A stretch of DNA of 64,000 nucleotides from Faecalicatena orotica (GCF_003149245.1 NZ_QGDL01000014.1:62001-126000); one strand, 5' to 3'. Shown: positions 34,399 through 43,842, counted from the stretch's first letter. Notes: generated by a model not told the origin, from the letters alone. Translations and numbers: made by a program.

Positions 34399-35676
34399 AT
34401 GATAACAGGTTCCATAATTAAAAGTGAGGATATTATCGGGGTAATCCAGCGAACCTTGAATGAGGTCGATACCCGGCTTGTAGAGCATGGTGTGCGGGTG
34501 GCATATCTGGTATCTGGAATGTTGAAAGTGGATGGCGGATTTACGGATAAAGAGATGCAGGATATCTGCATCCTTTCTGTACTGCATGATATAGGGGCCT
34601 ACAAGACGGAAGAGATAGACCGTCTGGTGCAGTTCGAAACGGGAGACGTATGGGAGCACTCCATATATGGTTATCTGTTCCTGCGTTATCTTTCTCCACT
34701 GGATGAATGGGCCGAGGCGGTCCTGTACCACCATGTGCCCTATGAAAGGATTCCCCATACAAGGCAGGAAATAAAGAAGGTAGCGCAGATGATAAGCCTA
34801 GCCGACCGGATGGAGATTTTCAGCAGAAATGCCAGGCAGGAAGGAACAAACGCCAAGATGTGGGAGGCAGCAGTAGAATATCTGGACAAGAGGCGTCCGG
34901 GCCAGTTTTCGGATGAAGTTACAGCGTCTTTTTTACAGGCTCAGAATGAATTTTCCATTTATGACAAGTTAAAAGAGGAGAGCATTGATTTCTATGAGGT
35001 TTACCCGGGTGTGACTCTAACTGAGGACGAATGTATGAAGTATCTCAGGATGATGACATATGCCATAGATTTCCGCAGTCAGCATACAGTAACGCATACA
35101 ATTACGACAACCAGCATCAGCAGCAGCTGTGCCCGCTATATGGGGATTTCAGCGGATCGGATCGAACGGATAAGGTATGGGGCGATGCTGCACGACCTCG
35201 GTAAAATCGGAATCCCGGTGGAGATACTGGAATATCCGGGAAAGCTTAGTGCACAGGCGATGAATATCATGAGGACACACGTGGACATCACAGAGCGGAT
35301 ACTGAATAAAGCAGCGGCGGAAGATGTCACGAGGATCGCCCTGAGACACCATGAGAAAATTGACGGGAGCGGTTATCCCCGCGGGCTTACGGGGGAGGAT
35401 ATGACTCTGGACGAGGAGATCGTGGCGGTTTCAGATATTGTCAGTGCGCTGATAGGAACGCGGAGTTACAAATCTGCTTTTTCCAAGGACCGTACATTGT
35501 CTATTATTCAGGAGATGTCTGATGAAGGAAAGTTAAATCCCGAAGTTGTCGGTACGATGAAGAAAAATTTCAATGCGATCATAGACGAAGTGGCAGAAAA
35601 CTGTGCAACCGCACTTCAGAATTATTATGGGATCCAGTCGGAATACCGTAGACTGCTGGTCAAATATCTTTCTTAA
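34399..35676 (+). CDS. HD-GYP domain phosphohydrolase
   Basis: A 425-residue protein with two HD-type domains. The first (about 10-190) contains ILSVLHDIGAYKTEE and LYHHVPYE. The second (about 220-425) is an HD-GYP domain with HDLGKIGIPVEIL, THVDITERIL and the signature RHHEKIDGSGYPRGLTG. HD-GYP proteins with this signature usually hydrolyse cyclic di-GMP. No receiver or membrane domain is present, so it is cytoplasmic. ATG 34399 follows GGAGG by seven bases; an upstream in-frame ATG at 34342 lies ahead of the ribosome binding site. It is the last gene of the operon, before a terminator. Confidence 0.85.
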   Translation: MITGSIIKSEDIIGVIQRTLNEVDTRLVEHGVRVAYLVSGMLKVDGGFTDKEMQDICILSVLHDIGAYKTEEIDRLVQFETGDVWEHSIYGYLFLRYLSPLDEWAEAVLYHHVPYERIPHTRQEIKKVAQMISLADRMEIFSRNARQEGTNAKMWEAAVEYLDKRRPGQFSDEVTASFLQAQNEFSIYDKLKEESIDFYEVYPGVTLTEDECMKYLRMMTYAIDFRSQHTVTHTITTTSISSSCARYMGISADRIERIRYGAMLHDLGKIGIPVEILEYPGKLSAQAMNIMRTHVDITERILNKAAAEDVTRIALRHHEKIDGSGYPRGLTGEDMTLDEEIVAVSDIVSALIGTRSYKSAFSKDRTLSIIQEMSDEGKLNPEVVGTMKKNFNAIIDEVAENCATALQNYYGIQSEYRRLLVKYLS

Positions 35677-35692
35677 AAGTAAAGAAGTCTAA

Positions 35693-35727
35693 AGCAGCCG
35701 GGGCATTTGTGCTCCGGCTGTTGTTTT
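35693..35727 (+). terminator. Terminator of the lar/HD-GYP operon
   Basis: CAGCCGGGGC pairs with GCTCCGGCTG around ATTTGT, followed by TTGTTTT. The T-run overlaps the end of the convergent MATE gene. Confidence 0.8.
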
Positions 35728-37030
35728 ATCTTGAACGGCAAAGCAGGAACAAAACTACCATAGTTACCAATGCTTCAGCGGCAGGCACTGTCAGCCAGAT
35801 TCCGGTGAGCCCGAAGAGGGCTGACAGGATAAAAGCAAGTGGAATAACCAGTAAAAATCCCCTTAGGCATGAAATAAGGAATGCATTTCCCGGCCTGTCG
35901 ATGGAACTGAAATAGGCGGCAGTAATGATATTAATTCCGATGAACAGGAAGGCCGTAAAGTAAATATGCATTCCCTGCACTGCAATTGCATGGAGAGCCA
36001 CATCTTTATCTTTATTAAAAAGCTCCACGATTGGATCGGAAAAGAAAAACATGCATCCATAAGAAAACAGCGCAAACAGACCAGATGTAACCAGGGCATA
36101 GCGAAGCACCTTTTTGATATTTCCATGTTCCTTTTTCCCGAAGCAGCTGCTTAAGACCGGCTGGATGCCCTGTGAGATACCGGTGAAAATAGAAATCAGT
36201 ACAAGTGCGATATTCGCGAGAATGCCATACGCGGCAACGCCCAGATTACCGCTGTCTTTCAGGATCAGCATATTGAAAATGATCATAACTACCCCGGAGG
36301 AAACCTCTACAATCAGAGAGGAAACTCCGAGAGAACAAATATCCCTGATACTTTTGAAATGTATTCCGGTACGGCAGAAAGAAAAGTTGTTTTCTTTCCT
36401 GATAAAATGCCGCGAAAGGACAAGCATACTGATAACAGGGGCGATTCCAGTTGCCAGGGCGGCACCTGCCATTCCCAGCTGAAGCGGAAATATGAGAATG
36501 TAATCCAGCACAATATTGGCAAAGCTTCCAAGCAGCATGGCTGTCATAGAGAGCTGCGGCCTGCCGTCGTTGCGGACAAAAGCAATTAGCAGATTATTCA
36601 TCATGAACATCGGTGCGAATAAGAGCAGGATGCGCAGATAAACACCGGTCAGTGAAAGGATCGTGGAATCAGCGCCCAAAAGGCCGGCCAGCTGATAGGG
36701 CAGAAACAGGCCGATCAGAAAAAATACTGCTGCAAGACAAAGCATAAAACAAAAAGCCTGGGTAAAGATGGTCTTCCTTACAGTTTTATCGCCTCTTCCT
36801 CCGGCGATGGAGTAACGGGTTGCGCCGCCGATCCCGATCATCAGCCCCAGTCCATTCACAAAGCTGTAGGCCGGGATTGCAAGGTTGAGCGCGGTCAGCC
36901 CGTCGGCTCCGACGCCTCTTGCAATAAAAAAGGTATCCGCCAGAATATAGCAGGAAAGGCCGACCATTCCCAGTATATTTGCGGAGACGTATTTGATAAA
37001 GGTTCGTAAAATAGAGTTCGTCTGGTTCAT
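35726..37030 (-). CDS. MATE-family multidrug/guanidine-type exporter
   Basis: A 434-residue, 12-segment exporter of the MATE family, closest in feel to the MepA/NorM group. It starts with LRTFIKYVSANILGMVGLSCYILADTFFIARGVGADGLTALNLAIP (hallmark spread over about 8-52) and continues with PMFMMNNLLIAFVRNDGRP. It exports cationic compounds using Na+ or H+ gradients. The leader at 37074-37210 has the architecture of a MATE-associated riboswitch, so guanidinium-like ions may be the signal. The start is ATG 37030 with AGGAGAA just upstream on the minus strand. Confidence 0.9.
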   Translation of the reverse strand: MNQTNSILRTFIKYVSANILGMVGLSCYILADTFFIARGVGADGLTALNLAIPAYSFVNGLGLMIGIGGATRYSIAGGRGDKTVRKTIFTQAFCFMLCLAAVFFLIGLFLPYQLAGLLGADSTILSLTGVYLRILLLFAPMFMMNNLLIAFVRNDGRPQLSMTAMLLGSFANIVLDYILIFPLQLGMAGAALATGIAPVISMLVLSRHFIRKENNFSFCRTGIHFKSIRDICSLGVSSLIVEVSSGVVMIIFNMLILKDSGNLGVAAYGILANIALVLISIFTGISQGIQPVLSSCFGKKEHGNIKKVLRYALVTSGLFALFSYGCMFFFSDPIVELFNKDKDVALHAIAVQGMHIYFTAFLFIGINIITAAYFSSIDRPGNAFLISCLRGFLLVIPLAFILSALFGLTGIWLTVPAAEALVTMVVLFLLCRSR

Positions 37031-37073
37031 TTTATTATTCTCCTGTTTTCATATGATATGGATTCTTTCGGAC

Positions 37074-37210
37074 AAAATAAAAGCATTCGCTCCCCCATAC
37101 CTTCTAAGGCCTGCCGGTATGGGGCACGAATGCTTTTAGTTTCCCTACCCGGCGGCAGGGACAAGCATCTTTCATCGGAGGGAAAATACTTTTCGCTTCC
37201 GAATGCATTT
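37074..37210 (-). ncRNA. Riboswitch-like leader (guanidine-IV/mepA-motif candidate) with terminator
   Basis: On the minus strand, from 37210 down. First comes a stem-loop AAGUAU...AUGCUU whose loop contains UUCCCUCC. Next is a stem-loop UCCCU-GCCGCCGGGU-AGGGA. Then follows a very strong terminator: arms at 37116-37137 and 37080-37101, with complementary AAAGCATTCG and CGAATGCTTT and a T-run. CCC of the first loop can pair with GGG of the second, a loop-loop contact. Two short hairpins with a kissing interaction, then a terminator ahead of a MATE gene in a clostridial genome, is the layout of the guanidine-IV (mepA) class. The match has not been scored with a covariance model. Confidence 0.65.
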
Positions 37211-37232
37211 CAATGTTGTATTTGTGAAATTT

Positions 37233-37261
37233 ATACTATCATAGATTAAATAAGAAATCAA
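37233..37261 (-). promoter_or_regulatory. Promoter of the MATE riboswitch transcript
   Basis: On the minus strand TTGATT (complement of 37256-37261), 17-base spacer, TAGTAT (complement of 37233-37238). Transcription would begin about 15-20 bases before the first riboswitch stem. Confidence 0.65.
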
Positions 37262-37382
37262 TGCTTTTCTGAAATCGGTTTTCGGTGTAAAATAGCATTA
37301 CGCTGTTGTTCACAGGCAGCCCTGTAAACAGTAAAGCAGGTTTTGTGCAGATATTAAGTCATAGAAGAAAGAGGGAAGATAA

Positions 37383-38564
37383 ATGAATAAGAAAGAAGTA
37401 CTGGAGATAAGAAAACAATTTACACCAGCCAACTGTGCCATCACCCGCATCTGTGGATGCTATGTAGACCATGAAAAGAATAAGAAAATGGAATCGAGAG
37501 ATGCATTCCTTTCCCTTCCGGAAGAAGAGGCATTTAAGTACTTTGATATTTTCAAAAAGACAATGTCAGGCACAATGGGGCGCAATATGCTGAACATGGA
37601 GTTCCCGCTGGACGCGGAGATGCCGGGCGGAACACAGGAATTCCTAATGAAGCTTCGGAACAGTAAGCTGGAAGACGATATGCTTCTGGAAGAATTTTAT
37701 GATAAAGTAATCGAAAGCTACATATATGAAGAAAACTATTATATCGTCCTTATACATGCAATGTACGATATCCCCGGTAAATCCTCGGATAATATCGAGA
37801 TGTTCGATGCGTCTGATAATGTATATGAGTACCTGCTCTGCAGTATCTGCCCGGTCAGCCTTTCCAAGCCGGGGCTCTGCTACAATGCGGAGGATAATAG
37901 GATACAGGACAGAATTCGTGACTGGATCGTAGATGTGCCGGATAAAGGATTTTTGTTTCCTGCATTTACAGACCGTAATATGGATATCCACGGTGTTTTA
38001 TACTATACGAAAAAGTCTGAGGATCTGCAGGAAGAATTTATCGACCATGTGTTAGGTGCCAAGATGCCGATGTCCGCAGATACACAGAAAGAGACATTCC
38101 AGATGCTGATCGAGGATACACTTGGAGAGGACGGGGATTACGAGACTGTCCGTAATATCCATGAGACCCTGAACGAACTGATTGAGGAGCATAAGGAAGA
38201 GCCCGAGCCGCTTGCTCTTGACAAGACGGATGTTAAAAAAATCTTTGAAAAGAGCGGTGTACCGAATGAGAAGATGGAAACGTTTGAAGAGAATTTTGAG
38301 GAGACAGCAGGAGAAAAGGCTTCCCTTCTGGCAGCCAATATCGCGGAGACACGTAAGTTCAATATCGAGACGCCGGACGTTGTGATCAAGGTAAATCCGG
38401 AGCGCATGGACCTCGTAGAGACGAGGATTATTGACGGAAGGCAGTGCCTTGTGATTGCGGTGGACGACCATATTGAGGTGAACGGGGTCAATGTCCGCAC
38501 CGTGAAAGCTCCGGGGAGTATTACTGTTGCCGGGAATGAGGAAACTGAAGATATAGAGCAGTAA
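37383..38564 (+). CDS. DUF4317-family protein
   Basis: A 393-residue protein recognised by its start (MNKKEVLEIRKQFTPANCAITRICGCYVD) as the DUF4317 family, common in Lachnospiraceae and relatives and of unknown function. The body is acidic and helical, with a cysteine-bearing CSICPVSLSKPG stretch near 155-166 and an acidic tail. No membrane segment or signal peptide. It stands alone between the MATE leader (divergent) and a terminator. Its codon use matches the neighbouring housekeeping-like genes. Confidence 0.8.
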   Translation: MNKKEVLEIRKQFTPANCAITRICGCYVDHEKNKKMESRDAFLSLPEEEAFKYFDIFKKTMSGTMGRNMLNMEFPLDAEMPGGTQEFLMKLRNSKLEDDMLLEEFYDKVIESYIYEENYYIVLIHAMYDIPGKSSDNIEMFDASDNVYEYLLCSICPVSLSKPGLCYNAEDNRIQDRIRDWIVDVPDKGFLFPAFTDRNMDIHGVLYYTKKSEDLQEEFIDHVLGAKMPMSADTQKETFQMLIEDTLGEDGDYETVRNIHETLNELIEEHKEEPEPLALDKTDVKKIFEKSGVPNEKMETFEENFEETAGEKASLLAANIAETRKFNIETPDVVIKVNPERMDLVETRIIDGRQCLVIAVDDHIEVNGVNVRTVKAPGSITVAGNEETEDIEQ

Positions 38565-38576
38565 AATAAGTGAAAG

Positions 38577-38706
38577 TGGCTGCGGTTAATCCCCTGGGGT
38601 CACTACCCAATAAAATTATGAATGAAAATTTAGCGTTGCTAGAAAATAAAATTTAGCAGTTATGAGCCGTAGACGGGCCTGGGACAACTCCCTGCCCGTC
38701 TTTTTT
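38577..38706 (+). terminator. Structured 3' region ending in terminator
   Basis: The region after the DUF4317 gene holds a direct repeat (AAAATTTAGCGTTG / AAAATTTAGCAGTT) and then a strong terminator. AGACGGGC pairs with GCCCGTCT, followed by six T (38668-38706). The rest of the gap to 38927 is AT-rich with no clear gene. A small RNA ending at this terminator is possible but unproven. Confidence 0.6.
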
Positions 38707-38927
38707 GAATTCATAAATATTTAGTAAACTTTATTTACAGGTCCATTGCATTTCTTTTCCGACAGACTTAGTGATGCTTGAAAGTATTCAGAATTATTAA
38801 TTGGGGGACAGGAATGATACTGTTAAGGGATATTTAATTGAAAAAAATTAGATAATTGTTATAATAAATTTATAGAATACAGAATAATTAAATGAGATAT
38901 AATTAGCCATTGTGGGGGAGAGTTTGA

Positions 38928-39740
38928 TTGAAAAAAATATTAGAAAATATTAGATATGATTTGTATCGAAGCATGTATAGAAAATCATATGTGGTTAAGA
39001 TTATTCTCATTGCCGCTGTATGCCTGATGAGTCAGGTGGATGTATTAAGAGATCTATATTATGGAAGATCGCTTGAGGGGTATGACATTATTGGAGTATA
39101 TAATTTCATTATACATTTCGATCGGTTTAAAATTGTTTTACTTGTCATTATTGCTTCAATTTATACAGACAGTTTTTGTGTTGATTTTAATTGTCACTAT
39201 TTAAAATATATTATTGTCCGAAGTGGTTTGAAAATATATATTATATCCAGAATCATTGCTATTTGTATTTCAGGGATCATTGCTTATATTGGAGGAGTTA
39301 CAGTTTATTTCATAATTTTGGCATCTAAAATGCCGCTGACAGAACTAGAAAACCCTATTTTCCCACAAGAAGCATTTGCTTCATTTGAAGAGCTGCCACC
39401 GCATGAACACGCATGGCTGTGGCTTACGCTGACATCAGTCTTGTTTATTTTATCTGTTCTGATATTTTGCGTGGCCGGATTCTATATTTCTATCTTTTTA
39501 ACCGATTCACTGGCAGCTATATGTATGCCAACTATTTTATATTTTGCTTTAGCGAGTGTGACATTCCTGTTCCCGGAAATATTATATATACCAGCCTATG
39601 GAAATAATGTGTTATTACTAAATGGAGATATGTGGGTAAATTATTTTTATAAGATACTGGTAAATATTGCTGGGATTGTATTGTTTACGGCTCTCTCTTA
39701 TTTGAAATTGAGGAGAAAAGGCTATGAAGGAGTGCTTTAA
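38928..39740 (+). CDS. ABC-2-like membrane protein (permease subunit 1)
   Basis: A 270-residue membrane protein with about six hydrophobic segments (near 24-40, 62-82, 104-130, 165-190, 195-215, 240-262). It has no catalytic motif. It is the first of an AT-rich four-gene set with a second membrane protein, an ATPase and a lipoprotein, so it is taken as one permease half of an ABC exporter, as in lantibiotic self-protection systems. The start is TTG 38928 with GGGGGAG seven bases upstream. It overlaps the next gene by 17 bases. Confidence 0.7.
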   Translation: MKKILENIRYDLYRSMYRKSYVVKIILIAAVCLMSQVDVLRDLYYGRSLEGYDIIGVYNFIIHFDRFKIVLLVIIASIYTDSFCVDFNCHYLKYIIVRSGLKIYIISRIIAICISGIIAYIGGVTVYFIILASKMPLTELENPIFPQEAFASFEELPPHEHAWLWLTLTSVLFILSVLIFCVAGFYISIFLTDSLAAICMPTILYFALASVTFLFPEILYIPAYGNNVLLLNGDMWVNYFYKILVNIAGIVLFTALSYLKLRRKGYEGVL

Positions 39741-40599
39741 AAAATCCTGGAACTATTTTAAAATAAAAATGAACAATATATTATATAACCAACATTTCTG
39801 GATTATAATTGTTATTATTTTTATTGTTATTTTTGAGTATACCAAGGACATACGTATTATGATAAAAATGACAGGGGTTCCTATTACACCCTATTTTTTC
39901 ACATTTTTTTTGAGCGACTATGTGGTTGCTTCAGGGGTAATGAAAATTTTAATATTACTTGGTTTTGTGGCTGTTATTTGCAACGTTTCTAAGATGTATC
40001 AGGAAAAATATTATTTTATTATACGTACAGGGTACAAAGCAGGTGTATTTGGCGATGCATTATTTATAGGAGCAGTTTCTGTTATTTATGCAGCAATAAT
40101 TTATTTGTTTAGTATCATATGTTTTTTACCGAATTTGGAATTTCAGTTGGGCTGGGGAAAAATCATTAGCACTTTGGCTTATACTGATGCCTCTGTGCAA
40201 TATGCTTCAGTTTTTGTGATAAATAGCAGAATAATTGATATCTATAATCCGGTTGAAGCTACTTTACTATCGTTCACATTACTGGTTTTAGGGTGTTGGA
40301 TGTTGGGGATGCTTGTCTATGTTGTCAATGTTATCTCTAATAATAAAGCGCTTGGAATAGCTATTGCGTGTATTTTAATATTGATTAGTCCAATTGTGAT
40401 TTATTATAGGATATCTGCATTGTATTGGGTATCACCAATGACATGGGTTAGTATCGGCTGTTTAACTCCTGTTTTGGATTCAGATTATCCGTCGGTGTTT
40501 TATGCGGCGGGAATGTTTATGCTTATGCTGACAGTAATCTTAATAATACTTAATAAACATACCGCACGAATGGAGATTAAGGGTGATTATCATGGCTGA
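39724..40599 (+). CDS. ABC-2-like membrane protein (permease subunit 2)
   Basis: A 291-residue membrane protein with about six hydrophobic segments (for example IIIVIIFIVIF near 23-35, ILILLGFVAVI near 75-86 and LLMLTVILIIL at the end). It resembles its upstream neighbour in size and layout, suggesting a heterodimeric permease. ATG 39724 follows GAGGAG by nine bases. The end of the gene overlaps the ATPase start, indicating tight coupling. The DNA is strikingly AT-rich compared with genes on either side of the island. Confidence 0.7.
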   Translation: MKECFKKSWNYFKIKMNNILYNQHFWIIIVIIFIVIFEYTKDIRIMIKMTGVPITPYFFTFFLSDYVVASGVMKILILLGFVAVICNVSKMYQEKYYFIIRTGYKAGVFGDALFIGAVSVIYAAIIYLFSIICFLPNLEFQLGWGKIISTLAYTDASVQYASVFVINSRIIDIYNPVEATLLSFTLLVLGCWMLGMLVYVVNVISNNKALGIAIACILILISPIVIYYRISALYWVSPMTWVSIGCLTPVLDSDYPSVFYAAGMFMLMLTVILIILNKHTARMEIKGDYHG

Positions 40600-41233
40600 T
40601 GTTAGAGTTAAAGTGAAAAACCTGAGTAAGAACTTTGATAATAATGTAGTGTTAGACCGTGTTTCTATGGAGTTGGAAAAGGGAAAGATATATGGACTTA
40701 TTGGCAGAAACGGATCGGGGAAAACTGTTTTAATGAAATGTATTTGTGGATTCCTATTGCCATCATCAGGAGAAATACTAATAGATGGTCAAAAAATGTC
40801 AGAGAATGCTCATCTACTTAATGATTTCGGTATAATTATAGAAGCACCGGGTTTTTTGCCTAATTATTCCGCTGTTAAAAACTTGCAATTGTTATCCTCA
40901 ATCAGGGGAAGATGTGACCTTAATCATATCATAGACTGTATAAAATTAGTTGGACTTGATCCTTCATCCAGAAAAAAAGTTTCGAAATACTCAATGGGCA
41001 TGAAACAGCGTCTTGGAATTGCGCAGGCGATAATGGAATATTCTAATATTTTAATATTAGATGAACCAATGAATGGATTAGATAATCAAGGCGTGGATGA
41101 CATGAGAAAATTATTTATGAAACTGCGTGAAGAAGGAAATTTAATATTGTTAGCGTCTCACAATAGAGAGGATATAGAATCACTATGTGATGAGGTATTC
41201 GAGATGAATGCTGGAAGATTGATTAAAAAATAA
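40592..41233 (+). CDS. ABC transporter ATPase
   Basis: A 213-residue ATPase. Walker A GRNGSGKTV lies near 36-44, signature YSMGMKQRLGIAQAI near 131-145, Walker B ILILDEPMNGLD and H-loop LASHN. Short for the family but complete. The MSMGMKQR-type signature and size fit exporters of the bacitracin/lantibiotic immunity class. ATG 40592 follows AAGGGTGA; an in-frame GTG at 40583 lies within that site. It belongs with the two membrane proteins before it and the lipoprotein after it. Confidence 0.85.
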   Translation: MADVRVKVKNLSKNFDNNVVLDRVSMELEKGKIYGLIGRNGSGKTVLMKCICGFLLPSSGEILIDGQKMSENAHLLNDFGIIIEAPGFLPNYSAVKNLQLLSSIRGRCDLNHIIDCIKLVGLDPSSRKKVSKYSMGMKQRLGIAQAIMEYSNILILDEPMNGLDNQGVDDMRKLFMKLREEGNLILLASHNREDIESLCDEVFEMNAGRLIKK

Positions 41234-41278
41234 TGAGGACATGAAGACTAAAGGAAACTCTTCAGGGGGAGGATTATA

Positions 41279-42376
41279 ATGGTGGGAAAATATTTAAAGG
41301 TTATTTTTGTAATCCTTATTATGATGATTTTTACAGTAAATTGTACAAAGAAAGAAGAAATGCAAAAAAATTCAGAAGAGTTTGACATTCAAGTTGATGA
41401 AAAGATTAATGAGAATTTGAAGGTTAAAATTAGTAAAGCGTTTTCAGAAAAGGAAGTGAAAAATCAGGCAGTACTATCAGTTGAGCCTTATCCATTAACT
41501 GAGAAATGGGCACAGGGATTGGCAGATAAATATTTTCATATAGACGGCAGCGTTAAACTGAATAGAAATAAAGAATATGAGGAAAGTTTTGGAGATTTAT
41601 GTTTTGATATATCAGGAGATGAATATTATTTTTTAGCGAAATTAGATTCTATTACTTTCTATACAGATAAAAACTTTGATAATGAAGCCCGGGTCTATTT
41701 TGAAGATGCTTTTGGTCTGTACCCTTACTTTAAAGAGGATGCTGCCAAGTATTATGATCAGAGTGACTTGACGAAAATGAGTTATCAGGAAGCTCAGGAA
41801 CTTTGTACGAGTGTTTTATCTGATTCCGGTTTTTCATATTTTGAGCCGGGAATAGAAGGTTTTACAATTACGTCTGAGGCTATGAGGAAGTACAGAGAAG
41901 CGAATCCCGATATATTTAATGCAGAGTTGGATAAAACAGGAGACTGGCTTAAGTCAGATGGTTTCTATGTGTTTTGTTTTCCCACAGAAGTAAATGGGGA
42001 CAAAATTTGTGGGAACAGTATTTTTGTGGATTATGCGCAGTTTCTAGTATGTGACAACAAGATTATCTCAGCCTTCATACCTTCAAAATTAAAAGTTAAG
42101 GAACAAGAAAAAAAGCAAATTAAGGATCCCCAGTATGTACTTGATAATATTATAACAATGTATGAAAATATCATATTGACCAAGAAAGTAGAAATTTATG
42201 ACTTGAATATGATATATGCATGCACTAAAATGAATTCTACACAAGGAGAAGGCATCAGGTCGTGGGAATATATTTGTGCACCTATATGGGAGTTTAGTGT
42301 AAGGTTTACAGATGAAACAGGAGTTATGGAAGGGAATGTTTTATATAATGCTGTAACGGGAGAGCGGATATATTAG
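41279..42376 (+). CDS. Predicted lipoprotein of an ABC island
   Basis: A 365-residue exported protein. The N terminus MVGKYLKVIFVILIMMIFTVNC is a lipoprotein signal ending at a lipobox-like TVNC, so the cysteine near 22 would be lipidated. The mature part is rich in charged residues and has no recognised domain; a repeated pattern of WAQGLADKYF and SYQEAQELCTSV suggests two related halves. Found after the ABC genes with GGGGGAGG as ribosome binding site. It may bind the substrate or protect the cell surface; function unknown. Confidence 0.7.
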   Translation: MVGKYLKVIFVILIMMIFTVNCTKKEEMQKNSEEFDIQVDEKINENLKVKISKAFSEKEVKNQAVLSVEPYPLTEKWAQGLADKYFHIDGSVKLNRNKEYEESFGDLCFDISGDEYYFLAKLDSITFYTDKNFDNEARVYFEDAFGLYPYFKEDAAKYYDQSDLTKMSYQEAQELCTSVLSDSGFSYFEPGIEGFTITSEAMRKYREANPDIFNAELDKTGDWLKSDGFYVFCFPTEVNGDKICGNSIFVDYAQFLVCDNKIISAFIPSKLKVKEQEKKQIKDPQYVLDNIITMYENIILTKKVEIYDLNMIYACTKMNSTQGEGIRSWEYICAPIWEFSVRFTDETGVMEGNVLYNAVTGERIY

Positions 42377-42470
42377 TATTGAAAACAATATTTGGTGAAT
42401 AATAGTAAAAAATGCACGATTAGTTAAATGTTAGTTGTGAAAAAAGTATAGACTAAGACCCTAACTATGA

Positions 42471-42499
42471 TTGAAATCTTATATAAAATGTGGTATTGT
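42471..42499 (+). promoter_or_regulatory. Promoter of amidohydrolase operon
   Basis: TTGAAA (42471-42476), 17-base spacer, TATTGT (42494-42499), about 90 bases before the amidohydrolase start codon. Confidence 0.55.
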
Positions 42500-42594
42500 T
42501 AAAATATGGACAATGAGAGGCAAAAATGTATGAGGATATAGCCTTGTGGCATGGGGAATGTCAAAAAGCAGTGTTGTCCGGGAAAGGAAGGTAT

Positions 42595-43803
42595 ATGGGT
42601 ATGATTTATTGTGGTAAGCATTTACTAACAGGAGACGGCAAGACACATCTGACAGACGCAGCGGTGGTTGTAAATGAAGCAGGTAAGATTCAGGACGTAG
42701 GGACAAAAGCAGATATGGTACAGAAATATCCTGATGAAGAAGTGAAAGATTACGGTGATGTGACACTTCTGCCGGGACTGTGCGATATGCATGTTCATTT
42801 TGGCTATTACTACAGCCAGCCGGATCAGTATAACTATGACGATTACATGATCGCTTATTATGCGCAGGAGCAGGCAAAGACCGCATTAAGCCTTGGCATC
42901 ACGACTGTGCGTGACCTTTCTTCACCTCACAATTTGTGCAAGCAGCTCAGACTGGCAGGGGAAAAGGGATACTGCAGGGTCCCAAGGATTATCCACTCAG
43001 ATGCAGGCATGTGCATGACAGGCGGACACGGACATGATGACGGGATCGAGGAAGTAGACGGAGAATGGGAAATCCGCAAAGAGATCAGAAAGCAGATCCG
43101 TGACGGCGCTGACTGGGTAAAGATCCTGACAAGCAACCGTACAAGTATTCCGGAATTTACACAGGCTGAACTGGATGCGGCAGTGGATGAATCACACCGT
43201 GTAGGCAAAAAGTGCGCAGTACATGCTGGACTCCAGCCGGCACTGCAGATGTCAATCGATGCCGGGTTCGATACGATAGAGCATGGAACCTTCCTTACAT
43301 ACGATCAGGTAAAACAGATGGCTGCAAACGGACAGGCATGGGTACCTACGATGACAGCCTATACCGTACTTTATGAGTTCTGCAAAGAAAAAATTGAGGC
43401 AGGATTTGACTCAGGCGACAGAATCGCTGCAAAAGCAATTAAAGATATGGCATTCTTTGAACCGGCTTACAATGCATATAAAGATAACTTCAAAAAATTC
43501 TATGACACTGGCGTTACGGTTTGTACGGGAAGTGATATGGTACTTTATGAGGCTCCTCCGCTCCCGATTAATCGTGAACTTGAACTGATGGTAGAATATG
43601 GAATTACACCGATCCAGGCAATCGAGACCGCAACTTCCAACCCGGCAAAAGTACTGGATCTGGAGGATGTTATGGGACAGCTGAAACCGGGCCTTGAGGC
43701 GGACATGATTGTTGTAAAGGGAAATGTTGCTGAGGACATCAAAGCTGTGAATAATCTTGTAGATGTATACATGAGCGGGGAACTGGTATACGAAAGTAAA
43801 TAA
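42595..43803 (+). CDS. Amidohydrolase-family metal-dependent hydrolase (imidazolonepropionase/prolidase type)
   Basis: A 402-residue TIM-barrel amidohydrolase. Metal-binding motifs are in order: MHVHFG (HxH) near 63, lysine-region VKILTSN, AVHAG near 200, DTIEHGTF near 223 and CTGSDMV near 303. Such enzymes cleave cyclic amides, carbamates or dipeptides; the substrate is not evident. The Xaa-Pro aminopeptidase and aminotransferase that follow make a peptide or amino-acid role likely. ATG 42595 with GGAAGG upstream is chosen over ATG 42526, which lacks a ribosome binding site. Confidence 0.85.
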   Translation: MGMIYCGKHLLTGDGKTHLTDAAVVVNEAGKIQDVGTKADMVQKYPDEEVKDYGDVTLLPGLCDMHVHFGYYYSQPDQYNYDDYMIAYYAQEQAKTALSLGITTVRDLSSPHNLCKQLRLAGEKGYCRVPRIIHSDAGMCMTGGHGHDDGIEEVDGEWEIRKEIRKQIRDGADWVKILTSNRTSIPEFTQAELDAAVDESHRVGKKCAVHAGLQPALQMSIDAGFDTIEHGTFLTYDQVKQMAANGQAWVPTMTAYTVLYEFCKEKIEAGFDSGDRIAAKAIKDMAFFEPAYNAYKDNFKKFYDTGVTVCTGSDMVLYEAPPLPINRELELMVEYGITPIQAIETATSNPAKVLDLEDVMGQLKPGLEADMIVVKGNVAEDIKAVNNLVDVYMSGELVYESK

Positions 43804-43842
43804 GGTTCATTTTATTCTGGTAAAGAAAGAGAGGACTTAATC

